The notes beneath the pieces are model-generated. The model ran no database searches and was not told where the DNA came from. It saw only the letters and a list, made by a program, of their open reading frames with translations. A stretch of 64,000 bases of DNA from Aromatoleum anaerobium. GTDB lineage: Bacteria; Pseudomonadota; Gammaproteobacteria; Burkholderiales; Rhodocyclaceae. Made by a program: the position numbers and the translations under genes. Shown here piece after piece: positions 29,246-40,893 of the stretch. Numbering within the stretch: position 1 is the stretch's first letter; each line of letters begins with the position of its first letter. Location of the stretch: positions 537,787 through 601,786 of the forward strand of contig NZ_WTVG02000037.1 of the NCBI RefSeq assembly GCF_012910705.2. The letters are read 5' to 3'.

Positions 29246-30328
29246 ATGTCTGCCTCAGTCAAGCTTCACATCGATGATGTCCGCATCCAGGAGATCAAGG
29301 AACTGATTCCGCCCGCCCACGTGCTGCGCGAGTTTCCGGCGACGCCGAAGGCGGCCGAAATCGCGTACGAGGCGAGGCAGGGGATCCACCGCATCCTGTT
29401 CGGCGCGGACGACCGCCTGCTGGTCGTCATCGGACCGTGCTCGATCCACGATCTGGACGCGGCGCTCGAATACGCACGCAAGCTCAAGGTCGAGGCGGCG
29501 CGCCACAAGGACGACCTGCTCGTCGTGATGCGGGTGTATTTCGAGAAGCCGCGCACGACGGTCGGCTGGAAAGGCCTGATCAACGATCCCTACCTCGACA
29601 ACAGCTTCCGCATCAACGAAGGCGTGCGGCTCGCGCGCAAGCTGTTGTGGGAGATCAACGAGATGGGGCTGCCGGCCGGCACCGAGTTCCTCGACATGAT
29701 CACGCCGCAGTACATTGCCGACTTGATCGCGTGGGGGGCGATCGGCGCGCGCACGACTGAAAGTCAGGTGCACCGTGAGCTCGCATCCGGCCTGTCGTGC
29801 CCGGTCGGCTTCAAGAACGGCACCGATGGCAACGTCCGGATCGCCGTCGACGCGATCAAGGCCGCGCAGTCGCCGCATCATTTCCTCTCCGTGACGAAGG
29901 CCGGGCATTCGGCGATCGTGACGACGCTCGGCAACGAGGACTGCCACGTCATCCTGCGCGGCGGCAAGAGCACCAACTACGACGCCGTCAGCGTCGATGC
30001 CGCTTGCAAGGAGCTCGCCGCCGCGGGCGTGCCGGGCAAGGTGATGATCGATTTCTCGCACGCCAACAGCCGCAAGCAGCACCGCCTGCAGATCGAGGTC
30101 GCGCGCGATGTCGGCGCGCAGATGGCGGCCGGCGACGACCGCATCATCGGCGTGATGGTCGAGTCGCACCTGAAGGAAGGGCGTCAGGACCTGATTCCGG
30201 GCAAGGAACTCGAGTACGGCAAGAGCATCACCGACGCATGTCTGGGCTGGGAAGACAGCGTCACCGTGCTCGAAATCCTCGCCGAGGCGGTACGCCAGCG
30301 CCGCGTCAAACGCGCCGACCTGGAGTGA
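29246..30328 (+). CDS. aroG: 3-deoxy-7-phosphoheptulonate synthase (DAHP synthase, type I)
   Basis: First enzyme of the shikimate pathway; it joins phosphoenolpyruvate and erythrose 4-phosphate. The 360-aa sequence has GPCSIHD with the metal-ligand Cys, FEKPRTTVGWKG, and ESQVHRELASGLSCPVGFKN. This is the E. coli AroG/F/H type with an N-terminal feedback-regulatory extension. Which aromatic amino acid inhibits it cannot be decided here. Confidence 0.95.
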   Translation: MSASVKLHIDDVRIQEIKELIPPAHVLREFPATPKAAEIAYEARQGIHRILFGADDRLLVVIGPCSIHDLDAALEYARKLKVEAARHKDDLLVVMRVYFEKPRTTVGWKGLINDPYLDNSFRINEGVRLARKLLWEINEMGLPAGTEFLDMITPQYIADLIAWGAIGARTTESQVHRELASGLSCPVGFKNGTDGNVRIAVDAIKAAQSPHHFLSVTKAGHSAIVTTLGNEDCHVILRGGKSTNYDAVSVDAACKELAAAGVPGKVMIDFSHANSRKQHRLQIEVARDVGAQMAAGDDRIIGVMVESHLKEGRQDLIPGKELEYGKSITDACLGWEDSVTVLEILAEAVRQRRVKRADLE

Positions 30329-30494
30329 CGCGGCGGTCGGGTAGCTGCCGCGCCGGCGGTTGAGGGCCGGGGTCATGTACGCACCGGCCTGCCGCAAAAC
30401 GTCGCGCCTTTCCGGTCTGCGCGTGATGGATGTCGGTGTCGGGCCCGGCGCCTGAAGCCGCAGCGTCGTCGATCCTCCGCATCAGGCACGACGC

Positions 30495-31568
30495 GTGTCG
30501 CGCAAGATCATCCACTGCGATTGCGACTGCTTCTACGCGGCCGTCGAGATGCGCGACGATCCGTCGCTTGTCGGCCGTCCGCTCGCGGTCGGCGGCAAGC
30601 CCGGCGAGCGCGGTGTCGTCGCGACGTGCAACTACGAGGCGCGCGCTTTCGGCGTGCGTTCGGCGATGTCCAGCGCGCACGCGCTGCGGCTGTGCCCGCA
30701 CTTGCTGCTGCTGCCGCCGGACTTCACCCGCTACCGTGCGGCGTCGCGCCAGATCCTCGCGATCTACCGCGAATACACCGCGCTCGTCGAACCGCTGTCG
30801 CTCGACGAGGCCTATCTCGACGTCACCGCCGTCGATCGCTGCCGCGGCAGCGCGACGCTGATGGCGCAGGAGATCCGCAGCCGCATCCATGACGAAGTCG
30901 GCATCACCGCGTCGGCCGGCATCGCACCGAACAAGTTCGTCGCGAAGGTCGCGAGCGACTGGAGGAAGCCGAACGGCCAGTTCATCGTGCGCCCGGAAGA
31001 GGTCGACGCCTTCGTCGCCGAGTTGCCGGTGAAGAAGATCTTCGGCGTCGGCAAGGTCACCGCCGAGCGCCTGCTGCGGCTGGGAGTCGAGACGTGCGGC
31101 GATCTGCGCGGCTGGGGTCTCGCCGATCTCGCGCGCGAATTCGGCAGCTTCGGCGCGAACCTGCACCGGCTGTGCCGCGGCATCGATGACCGGCCGGTCG
31201 CGCCCGACCGCGAGCGCAAATCCCTGTCGGTGGAGACGACCTACAACCGCGACCTTCCCGACCTGCAGGCCTGCCTCGAGGCCTTGCCGGCGCTCGTCGA
31301 GGAATTCTCGCGCCGCATGGCGCGGCTGCGCGACGGCGAGACGGTGCACAAGGTTTTCGTCAAGGTGAAGTTCTCGGATTTCACGCAGACGACGGCGGAA
31401 TGCGTCGATCCGGCGCCCGGCGCCGAAACCTGGGCACGGCTGCTCGCCGAAGCCCACCGCCGCCGCGGCCTGCCGGTCCGTCTGCTTGGCGTCGGCGTGC
31501 GCTTCGCTGCCTGCGCGGCGCCGGACCCGCAGCTTCCGCTGTTCGCGGACGCCGACGGGGTGGAGTAA
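30495..31568 (+). CDS. dinB: DNA polymerase IV (Y-family)
   Basis: Translesion polymerase of 357 aa. The catalytic acidic residues are in CDCDCFYAAVE and SLDEAYLDV. The steric-gate position is Tyr in this sequence, where E. coli Pol IV has Phe. The little-finger domain follows residue 230. It starts at GTG 30495. The C terminus QLPLFADADGVE includes a QLxLF beta-clamp-binding motif, QLPLF. No LexA box was evident in the 166 bp upstream. Confidence 0.94.
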   Translation: MSRKIIHCDCDCFYAAVEMRDDPSLVGRPLAVGGKPGERGVVATCNYEARAFGVRSAMSSAHALRLCPHLLLLPPDFTRYRAASRQILAIYREYTALVEPLSLDEAYLDVTAVDRCRGSATLMAQEIRSRIHDEVGITASAGIAPNKFVAKVASDWRKPNGQFIVRPEEVDAFVAELPVKKIFGVGKVTAERLLRLGVETCGDLRGWGLADLAREFGSFGANLHRLCRGIDDRPVAPDRERKSLSVETTYNRDLPDLQACLEALPALVEEFSRRMARLRDGETVHKVFVKVKFSDFTQTTAECVDPAPGAETWARLLAEAHRRRGLPVRLLGVGVRFAACAAPDPQLPLFADADGVE

Positions 31569-31576
31569 CGCGAACT

Positions 31577-32128
31577 TCAGGCGTTCTTGCCTTTCTCCCA
31601 CAGCACGTCGCCGCGGCCGGCGGCCCGGTTGAGCACGCGCCCGAGCACGAACAGCAGGTCGGAAAACCGGTTCAGGTACTGGCGCGGCCCGTCGTTGACC
31701 GCTTCTTCCTGTCCCAGCGCGACGATCGCGCGTTCCGCCCGGCGGCAGACCGTGCGCGCGAGGTGCGCGAGCGCCGCGGCGCGGCTGCCGCCGGGCAGGA
31801 TGAAGTCCTTCAGCGGTTCGAGCGGTTCGTTGAGCCGGTCGAGCTCGGTCTCGAGCTTGTCGACATGCTTTTGGCTGATCATGCTCATGCCGGGGATGCA
31901 GATCTCGCCGCCGAGGTCGAAGAGATCGTGCTGCACGTCGGTCAGCAGCGCCTGCACGTCGTCCGGCAGGTCCTCGCACAGCAGCAGCCCGATGACCGCG
32001 TTCAGTTCGTCCACTTCGCCGAGCGTGTCGATGCGCCGGCTGTTCTTCGCCACACGCTTGCCGTCGCCCAGCCCGGTCGTGCCGGCGTCGCCGGTACGGG
32101 TGTAGATCTTCGAGAGCCGATGTCCCAT
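31577..32128 (-). CDS. Cob(I)yrinic acid a,c-diamide adenosyltransferase (PduO type)
   Basis: Adenosylates cob(I)alamin to form coenzyme B12. The 183-aa protein begins with KIYTRTGDAGTTGLGDG, the ATP-binding segment of the PduO/MMAB class, and contains RTVCRRAERAI and NRFSDLLFVLGR. It is convergent with dinB (8 bp apart) and divergent from alaS. Confidence 0.94.
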   Translation of the reverse strand: MGHRLSKIYTRTGDAGTTGLGDGKRVAKNSRRIDTLGEVDELNAVIGLLLCEDLPDDVQALLTDVQHDLFDLGGEICIPGMSMISQKHVDKLETELDRLNEPLEPLKDFILPGGSRAAALAHLARTVCRRAERAIVALGQEEAVNDGPRQYLNRFSDLLFVLGRVLNRAAGRGDVLWEKGKNA

Positions 32129-32258
32129 TTTCTCGTCTTCCTGTGCAGTTGGGGTCGGCCGATTATAGGCGAAGCCTCCCGGTCTCCTTTCATCCGTTAG
32201 AATTGCCGTTTTACGAATTCCGCTGTGTCGATCCGATCAGTCCAGGCGAACCTCCCCC

Positions 32259-34880
<2,622 letters not shown>

Positions 34881-34896
34881 TCGCGCGCTTTCAGGA

Positions 34897-34920
34897 AAGG
34901 CCGCCTGCGGGCGGCCTTGT
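34897..34920 (+). terminator. Terminator behind alaS
   Basis: A perfect 9-bp stem (34897-34905 with 34910-34918, loop TGCG) ends in a short T-rich tail, 16 bp after the alaS stop. It separates alaS from the convergent phosphomannomutase gene. Confidence 0.75.
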
Positions 34921-34991
34921 TGCCGGTTCCGACCGGAAGCGAGTCGGCCGCGCTCGCGGCCGGCCGTCCCCTTGCAGGCGGTGCGGGTCGC

Positions 34992-36404
34992 TCAGAACGG
35001 CAGTTGCACGCCCGGCCAGACGCCTTCGATCGCGCGCCTGAAATCCGCCTGGATGCGCTCGATCGCTTGCTGCGAGTCGGCTTCGAAGCGCAGCACGACG
35101 ACCGGCGTCGTGTTCGACGGCCGCGCGAGGCCGAAGCCGTCGGCGTATTCGACGCGCACGCCGTCGATCGTGATGACATCGCTCGCGCCGTCGAAGCGCG
35201 CGGACTCCTTCAGCCGCCGCACCAGTTCGAACGGCTCGCCTTCGGCCATCCTGATGTTCAGTTCCGGCGTGCTGACCGCGTCGGGCAGCGCGTCGAGCAC
35301 GGCGCTTGGGTTGGCGGCGCGCGACAGGATCTCGAGCAGCCGGGCGCCCGCGTACAGGCCGTCGTCGAAGCCGAACCAGCGCTCCTTGAAGAACACGTGG
35401 CCGCTCATCTCGCCGGCGAGCGGCGCGCCGGTTTCCCTGAGCTTCGCCTTCACGAGCGCATGACCCGTGTTCCACATCGTCGGCTTGCCGCCATGCTCGC
35501 GGATCCAGCCGGCGAGATTGCGCGTGCATTTGACATCGTAGATGATCTCGCCGCCCGGCACGCGCGACAGCACGTCGGCGGCAAACAGCATCAGCTGGCG
35601 ATCGGGATAGATGATCTGCCCGGCTTTCGTCACGACGCCGAGGCGGTCGCCGTCGCCGTCGAACGCGAGGCCCAGTTCGGCGTCCGTGTCGCGCAGCGCG
35701 CGGATGACGTCCTGCAGGTTCTCGGGCTTGGACGGATCGGGGTGATGGTTCGGGAAGGTGCCGTCGACGTCGCAGAAGAGCTCGACGAGTTCGCAGCCGA
35801 GGCGGCGGAAAAGCTGCGGGGCGACCGCGCCGGCGACGCCGTTGCCGCAGTCGATGACGATCTTCATCGGCCGGGCGAGCTTCACGTCCGAGGTGACGCG
35901 GTCGAGGTAGGCGTCGATGACCGGAGCTTCGCGCAACTCGCCTGCGCCGTGCGCGAGGTCGTTGTCGACGATGCGTCGGCGCAGGTCCTGGATCAGCTCG
36001 CCGTGGAGCGTCTCGCCGCCGAGCACCATCTTCAGGCCGTTGTAGTCGGGCGGATTGTGGCTGCCGGTGACGCTGACGCAGGAATCGGTGCCGAGATGGT
36101 AGGCGGCGAAGTACGTCAGCGGCGTCGGCACGCAGCCGATGTCGATGACATCGACGCCGGCGGCGCGGATGCCGTCGGCGAGTGCGCCGGCCAGCTCCGG
36201 TCCCGACAGGCGCCCGTCACGGCCGATCGCGATCGCGCGCTGCGAGCGTTTCCTGGCCTCGGAACCCAGCGCGTGCCCGATCGCGCGCACGGCCTCGGCG
36301 GTGAGCGTCTTGTCGACGATGCCGCGAATGTCGTAGGCCTTGAAGATCTCGGGGGCGGGCGGAGCGTAGGAGGAGGGTGTCGCGGAGTTCGGAGTAGGGG
36401 TCAT
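34992..36404 (-). CDS. Phosphomannomutase/phosphoglucomutase
   Basis: A 470-aa alpha-D-phosphohexomutase of the AlgC type, which supplies mannose-1-P or glucose-1-P for exopolysaccharide and LPS. The phosphoserine loop is VTGSHNPPDYNGLK, the metal loop DGDGDRLG, and the sugar-binding loop GEMSGHVFF. Start at ATG 36402-36404. It is monocistronic and convergent with alaS. The exact sugar preference is not readable from sequence. Confidence 0.93.
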   Translation of the reverse strand: MTPTPNSATPSSYAPPAPEIFKAYDIRGIVDKTLTAEAVRAIGHALGSEARKRSQRAIAIGRDGRLSGPELAGALADGIRAAGVDVIDIGCVPTPLTYFAAYHLGTDSCVSVTGSHNPPDYNGLKMVLGGETLHGELIQDLRRRIVDNDLAHGAGELREAPVIDAYLDRVTSDVKLARPMKIVIDCGNGVAGAVAPQLFRRLGCELVELFCDVDGTFPNHHPDPSKPENLQDVIRALRDTDAELGLAFDGDGDRLGVVTKAGQIIYPDRQLMLFAADVLSRVPGGEIIYDVKCTRNLAGWIREHGGKPTMWNTGHALVKAKLRETGAPLAGEMSGHVFFKERWFGFDDGLYAGARLLEILSRAANPSAVLDALPDAVSTPELNIRMAEGEPFELVRRLKESARFDGASDVITIDGVRVEYADGFGLARPSNTTPVVVLRFEADSQQAIERIQADFRRAIEGVWPGVQLPF

Positions 36405-36492
36405 GGCGCAGGCCGGTCGATGGTGGGTGAATGACGGGCGGCATTATCGCAGACCTGCCGGTGCACGCCCTGTCCGGGCTGTTACAGCCCGT

Positions 36493-36924
36493 TCAGTGCA
36501 TGACGTGCGGCGCACCGTGAGCCGGGGCGTGCGGGTTTTCCGGCGCCGGCGATGCGTGGTGCATGACGAGGCGCCAGCCGAGCGCTCCGCGCGTATAAAC
36601 GTTGGTCGCGATCATCGGCGGCGGCAGCCGGTCCTCGCCTTCGACCGTGACGTGTTCGATCACGTTGTGGATCGTCAGCAGCATGTTCTGGCACACCACG
36701 TGGTGGGAGGTGCGCACCTGCAGCCGCGTGCCGCCCGCAAACAGCTGGCGCCAGGATTCCCGCACCGCGGCGAGCCCGACCAGGCGCGGGGTGTCCGGGT
36801 GCACGCAGACGACTTCGTCGTCTTCCGACCAGACTGTCATCATTGCATCGAGGTCGGAGCGTGCCAGCGCGTCGTAGAACGCCGCTTCCGCTTCGGCGAC
36901 CGAAGTGTAGATGGGTTTGCTCAC
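36493..36924 (-). CDS. SnoaL/NTF2-like nuclear transport factor 2 family protein
   Basis: A 143-aa single-domain protein with the cone-shaped NTF2-like fold signature: AEAAFYDALARSDLDAMMTVWSED-like text at residues 11-34, then VRESWRQLF and TNVYTRGALGWRLVMHHAS. Related proteins are small cofactor-free enzymes or binding proteins. The tail is His-rich. It lies 110 bp after the zinc-finger gene in the same direction. The function is unknown. Confidence 0.85.
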   Translation of the reverse strand: MSKPIYTSVAEAEAAFYDALARSDLDAMMTVWSEDDEVVCVHPDTPRLVGLAAVRESWRQLFAGGTRLQVRTSHHVVCQNMLLTIHNVIEHVTVEGEDRLPPPMIATNVYTRGALGWRLVMHHASPAPENPHAPAHGAPHVMH

Positions 36925-37034
36925 AATGTTTCAATCCTCGCCCGCAACCGGGCGAAACTGCGCGGAAGCATCTTCGGCCCCCCATTGATGACGGAACGGA
37001 CCGCCGGGAAGAGGCCGCCGCGCGGCGAGGCCGT

Positions 37035-37235
37035 TCAGTGGTGGCCTTTCGGATGCTCGCCGGTGAACACGTACTTCGCGCTGCAGTACGGGCACACCGC
37101 TTCGCCTTCCTTCAGCACGTCGAGAAACACCCGCGGGTGCCGCGCCCACAGCGGGGCGTCGGGGCGCGGGCAGGCGAGTGGCAGATCGGCCGCGGTGACG
37201 GCGATCGGCTGGGTCTTGTCGCGAGTTTCGGCCAT
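37035..37235 (-). CDS. Small zinc-finger (CHCC-type) protein
   Basis: A 66-aa protein with the CHCC zinc-finger pattern: Cys in LACPRPD, His in WARHPRVFLDV, and the CPYC pair, followed by KYVFTGEHPKGHH. The fold is shared with the NDUFS6 accessory subunit of complex I. ATG 37233-37235 (MAETRDKTQPI) is 10 bp after the ilvE stop, so the two are probably co-transcribed. An 18-codon upstream extension overlaps ilvE and is rejected. Confidence 0.88.
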   Translation of the reverse strand: MAETRDKTQPIAVTAADLPLACPRPDAPLWARHPRVFLDVLKEGEAVCPYCSAKYVFTGEHPKGHH

Positions 37236-37245
37236 CGAGGAATCC

Positions 37246-38166
37246 TCAGACGTGGGTGAGCCAGCGCTCGTATTCGGGCGCACGGCCATTGACGATATCG
37301 AAGAAGCGCGCCTGGATCTTGGCGGTGATCGGGCCGCGACGGCCTTCGCCGATCGTGCGGTTGTCGAGTTCGCGGATCGGCGTCACTTCCGCCGCCGTGC
37401 CGGTGAAGAAGGCTTCGTCGGCGATGTAGATGTCGTCACGCGTCATGCGGCGCGACTCGACCGTGTAGCCGAATTCGCGCGCGACCTGGATCACCGAGTC
37501 GCGCGTGATGCCGGTCAGCGCCGAGGCGATCTCGGGTTCGTAGATCTTGCCGTCCTTGATGACGAAGAGGTTCTCGCCCGAGCCTTCGGCGACGAAGCCC
37601 TGGGTGTCGAGCAACAGCGCCTCGTCGTAGCCGTCCTCGGTCGCCTCGAGGTTCGCGAGGATCGAATTCGCATAGCTGCCGGACATCTTCGCGCGCGGCA
37701 TCGTGACGTTGACGTGGTGGCGGGAGTAGGACGACGTCTTGATGCGGATGCCCTTCTCGAGGCCTTCCTCGCCGAGGTATGCGCCCCACGGCCACGCGGC
37801 GATGGCGACGTGCACGGTCGCGCCGCGCGTCGAGATGCCCATCTTCTCCGAACCGTAGAACGCGAGCGGGCGCAGGTAGCAGGATTCGAGCTTGTTGGCG
37901 CGCACCACTTCCTTCTGTGCTTCCATCAGCTCTTCCTTCGAGAACGGGATCTCCATGCGGTAGATCTTGCCGGAGTTGATCAGGCGCTGCGTGTGCTCGG
38001 CGAGGCGGAAGATCGCGGTGCCCCTGGCGGTGTTGTACGCGCGCACGCCCTCGAAGACGGCCAGGCCGTAATGCAGGGAGTGGGTCAGGACGTGAGTCGT
38101 GGCTTCGCGCCACGGCACGAGTTTGCCGTCCTGCCAGATGAAACCGTCGCGGTCAGCCATGGACAT
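37246..38166 (-). CDS. ilvE: Branched-chain amino acid aminotransferase
   Basis: PLP enzyme for the last step of valine, leucine and isoleucine synthesis. It is 306 aa from ATG 38164-38166 (MSMADRDGFIWQDGKLVPW), with GGAG 10 nt before. The PLP lysine is in PRAKMSGSYANS. Family text includes HSLHYGLAVFEGVRAY and GSGENLFVIKDGKIYEP. The next ATG, two codons in, is an alternative start. Confidence 0.96.
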   Translation of the reverse strand: MSMADRDGFIWQDGKLVPWREATTHVLTHSLHYGLAVFEGVRAYNTARGTAIFRLAEHTQRLINSGKIYRMEIPFSKEELMEAQKEVVRANKLESCYLRPLAFYGSEKMGISTRGATVHVAIAAWPWGAYLGEEGLEKGIRIKTSSYSRHHVNVTMPRAKMSGSYANSILANLEATEDGYDEALLLDTQGFVAEGSGENLFVIKDGKIYEPEIASALTGITRDSVIQVAREFGYTVESRRMTRDDIYIADEAFFTGTAAEVTPIRELDNRTIGEGRRGPITAKIQARFFDIVNGRAPEYERWLTHV

Positions 38167-38346
38167 GGTGCGTGTTCTCCAGCGGAAAATCAGGTTGGTG
38201 AAAGCGTCCGCGGCAAAGCGGAGCAAGCGCGCGATTCTAGCGCAAAGTCCGGTATTTTTGCCGGGCCGCGGCGCCTTCGGGCGCGTGCGCCGCAAGTGCG
38301 GGGCCGTCCCCGAGGCGCTAAAATCGCGCCTTTGCCCGGCAAAACG

Positions 38347-38802
38347 ATGAATAGATCCTGGAAACCCAACGTCACCGTCGCGGCGATCATCGAGCGCGGC
38401 GGCCGTTTTCTCGTCGTCGAGGAAGAAACCGCCGACGGATTGCGTTTCAACCAGCCGGCGGGCCATCTCGAAGAAGGGGAGTCGCTCGTCGCGGCGGCGA
38501 CGCGTGAAGTGCTCGAGGAGACCGCGTACCGTTTCGTGCCGGAGTGCCTCGTCGGCGTCTACCAATGGGCGGTGCCGGACGGCGGCATCACCTACCTGCG
38601 CTTCACCTTCGGCGGGGCGGTGCTCGGCGAGTCGACCGGCGCGAAGCTCGACGACGGCATCGTCAGGGCGGTGTGGCTGACGGCGGACGAGCTGCGCGGC
38701 TGCACGCCGCGTCACCGCAGCCCGCTCGTGATGCGCTGCGTCGACGACTGGATCGCCGGGCGCCGCTACCCGCTCGAGTTCATCACGCATTATTCCGGCT
38801 GA
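38347..38802 (+). CDS. nudJ: Nudix hydrolase, NudJ-like phosphatase
   Basis: A 151-aa Nudix protein. The Nudix box reads GHLEEGESLVAAATREVLEETA (residues 39-60), with Ala where the last Gly usually sits. NudJ hydrolyses thiamine-pathway pyrophosphates such as HMP-PP. ATG at 38347. As in E. coli, it lies near mnmA, here with one secreted-protein gene between. Confidence 0.9.
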   Translation: MNRSWKPNVTVAAIIERGGRFLVVEEETADGLRFNQPAGHLEEGESLVAAATREVLEETAYRFVPECLVGVYQWAVPDGGITYLRFTFGGAVLGESTGAKLDDGIVRAVWLTADELRGCTPRHRSPLVMRCVDDWIAGRRYPLEFITHYSG

Positions 38803-38813
38803 CCGCGGCACCG

Positions 38814-39524
38814 ATGCATCAGTGGCCGGCCCTGTTCGCGCTGTCCGTCTGGGGTGCCGTGCAGGCGGCCGCTTCCGTCGACGTCTGCTTCAACTACGGC
38901 TGCGCGGCGAGCGCCGAAATCCGCTTCGCCGACGAGCGGCTCGACGAGGTCGGGCGGCTGTTTTCGGACACCGGTGATGCAGAGCGGGAGCGGGTGGCGA
39001 TATCGTTGGCGGTCGCCGCGTTGCACCGGATCGCCGGAGAGCAATCGCCGATCGCGGCCGATCGTGCCGGCAATTTCCTCGATGACGGGATCGACGGGCG
39101 AATGGACTGCATCGACCATGCGACGACGACCACGCGCCTGCTGGCTTTGATGGCAGACCGCGGCTGGCTGCGCTTTCACCGCGTGCTCGAGCCGGCGCGC
39201 CGCTCGCGCGTGATTTTTCAGCATTTCTCGGCGCTGATCGAGGAGGTCCCGCCCCCTTGGCCGGCGGCGCCGGAGGTTCCCGCCGCTGCGGCGGGCAGTG
39301 TTCCCGATCACGTGCCGCTGTTGCTGGCGCTGTGCGACTGCCAGAATGTCATCGACGACATCCCGCGACCGCGCGACCCCGAAGTGTCGCCGCCCGGTGC
39401 TGCTGGCATCACTGCGCCGGGCGGACGTTTCGTCGTCGATAGCTGGTTCGGAAATCATGGCGAGCCGGCAGTCATCCTGCCGCTCGCCGAATGGCTCAAT
39501 GGAGAAGGACCGAATGTCCAGTAA
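38814..39524 (+). CDS. Secreted protein of unknown function, possible transglutaminase-like fold
   Basis: A 236-aa protein with an N-terminal signal ([20 protein letters not shown]), so it is probably periplasmic. A segment [17 protein letters not shown] is followed by [11 protein letters not shown] and later [11 protein letters not shown]. That Cys, His, Asp order and spacing resemble transglutaminase/papain-like domains; I infer this and cannot confirm it. Further cysteines occur at CFNYGC and CDC. The stop overlaps the mnmA start by 11 bp, and nudJ ends 11 bp before it. Confidence 0.75.
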   Translation: MHQWPALFALSVWGAVQAAASVDVCFNYGCAASAEIRFADERLDEVGRLFSDTGDAERERVAISLAVAALHRIAGEQSPIAADRAGNFLDDGIDGRMDCIDHATTTTRLLALMADRGWLRFHRVLEPARRSRVIFQHFSALIEEVPPPWPAAPEVPAAAAGSVPDHVPLLLALCDCQNVIDDIPRPRDPEVSPPGAAGITAPGGRFVVDSWFGNHGEPAVILPLAEWLNGEGPNVQ

Positions 39525-40638
39525 TACCGATCCCAACGGGATGAAGGTCGTCGTCGGCATGTCCGGCGGCGTCGACTCCTCGGTGACTGCGCTGCTGCTC
39601 AAGCAGCAGGGTTTCGAGGTGACCGGCCTGTTCATGAAGAACTGGGAGGACGACGACGACGACGAGCACTGCTCGACGCGCCAGGATCTCGTCGATGTCG
39701 CGTCGGTCTGCGACGTCATCGGCATCGACCTCGAGGTCGTCAATTTCTCGGCCGAGTACAAGGACCGCGTGTTCGCCGATTTCCTGCGCGAATACGAGGC
39801 CGGGCGCACGCCGAACCCGGACATCCTGTGCAATTCCGAGATCAAGTTCCGCTGCTTTCTCGATCACGCGATGGCGCTCGGCGCGGACCGCATCGCGACC
39901 GGGCACTATGCGCAGGTGCGCGAATGGGTCAATGACGGGCGCAGCGAATACCAGCTGCTGAAAGCCGAGGACGGCACGAAGGACCAGAGCTATTTCCTGT
40001 ACCGGCTGAGCCAGGCGCAGCTCGCGAAGACGCTGTTTCCCCTCGGCGCCCTCTACAAGCGCGACGTGCGCCGCATCGCGGCCGAGGCCGGCCTGCATGT
40101 CGCCGGGAAGAAGGATTCGACCGGCATCTGCTTCATCGGCGAGCGGCCGTTCCGCGAATTCCTCATGCGCTACCTGCCGATGCGCCCCGGCGAGATCCGC
40201 AACCTCGACGACGGCCGCGTCATCGGCGAGCACCAGGGCCTGATGTACCACACCATCGGCCAGCGCAAGGGGTTGCACATCGGCGGCATCAAGGGCCGCC
40301 AGGACGACGCCGGTGAGCACGAGGCGTGGTATGTCGCGGGCAAGGACGTCAAGGCCAACGTGCTGTATGCCGTTCAGGGGCACGAGCATCCGGCCCTGCT
40401 GAAGACCCGCCTGACCGCGACCGACCTGCACTGGATTGCCGAGCGCGAGCCCCACACGCACTGGGTATACACCGCCAAGCCGCGCTACCGGACGCCCGAC
40501 ATGCCGTGCGAGATCGAGGCGATCGCCGACGGGCGCGCCGAGATCATGTTCGCGGAACCGCAATGGGCGCTGACGCCGGGGCAGAGCGTCGTCGTGTATG
40601 AGTCGAAGGTGTGCCTCGGCGGCGGCGTGATCGCCTGA
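39514..40638 (+). CDS. mnmA: tRNA-specific 2-thiouridylase MnmA
   Basis: Thiolates U34 of Lys, Glu and Gln tRNAs. The 374-aa protein has the PP-loop [15 protein letters not shown], the first catalytic Cys in [12 protein letters not shown] and the second in [15 protein letters not shown] 39514 has GGAGAAGG before it, inside the preceding gene. The N-terminal acidic run DDDDDEH is unusual but follows a conserved NW. Confidence 0.97.
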   Translation: MSSNTDPNGMKVVVGMSGGVDSSVTALLLKQQGFEVTGLFMKNWEDDDDDEHCSTRQDLVDVASVCDVIGIDLEVVNFSAEYKDRVFADFLREYEAGRTPNPDILCNSEIKFRCFLDHAMALGADRIATGHYAQVREWVNDGRSEYQLLKAEDGTKDQSYFLYRLSQAQLAKTLFPLGALYKRDVRRIAAEAGLHVAGKKDSTGICFIGERPFREFLMRYLPMRPGEIRNLDDGRVIGEHQGLMYHTIGQRKGLHIGGIKGRQDDAGEHEAWYVAGKDVKANVLYAVQGHEHPALLKTRLTATDLHWIAEREPHTHWVYTAKPRYRTPDMPCEIEAIADGRAEIMFAEPQWALTPGQSVVVYESKVCLGGGVIA

Positions 40639-40671
40639 CCGCGCCGCGCCGGCCAGCGCTGCCCCGGACGC

Positions 40672-40845
40672 TCAGTTCCCGTCCTTGGCTCCGAGGCTCT
40701 TGCGCAGCAGTTTTTCGATCAGCGGATTGAGCGGTGCCTTCGCCTCGTTTTCAGCCCCCGAGCGGAACCGCTCGGGCGTGCCGTCGCGCTTCATCCGGCC
40801 CTGGATTTTCAGTCCGTTGAGTTTCTCGAGATCGGTGCGTTTCAT
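40672..40845 (-). CDS. Small conserved-looking basic protein (57 aa)
   Basis: A 57-codon gene from ATG 40843-40845 to TGA 40672-40674. The product begins MKRTDLEKLNGLKIQGRM and ends in KLLRKSLGAKDGN; it is charged, with a Pro-Leu-Asn-Pro-Leu helix start. An AGGA Shine-Dalgarno precedes the start by 8 nt. It lies 48 bp behind the 309-aa hypothetical gene on the same strand. I recall similar short proteins starting MKRTDLEKL in related bacteria, with no function. Confidence 0.7.
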   Translation of the reverse strand: MKRTDLEKLNGLKIQGRMKRDGTPERFRSGAENEAKAPLNPLIEKLLRKSLGAKDGN

Positions 40846-40893
40846 CGACTTTGTCCTGGTAGGAATCGGCCGCGCTGGCGGGCCGGTATGGGT

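Noticed and set aside
36475..36489. GGGCTG-N3-CAGCCC hairpin behind the NTF2-like gene
   Set aside because: Short stem without a T run; could be chance in high-GC DNA.
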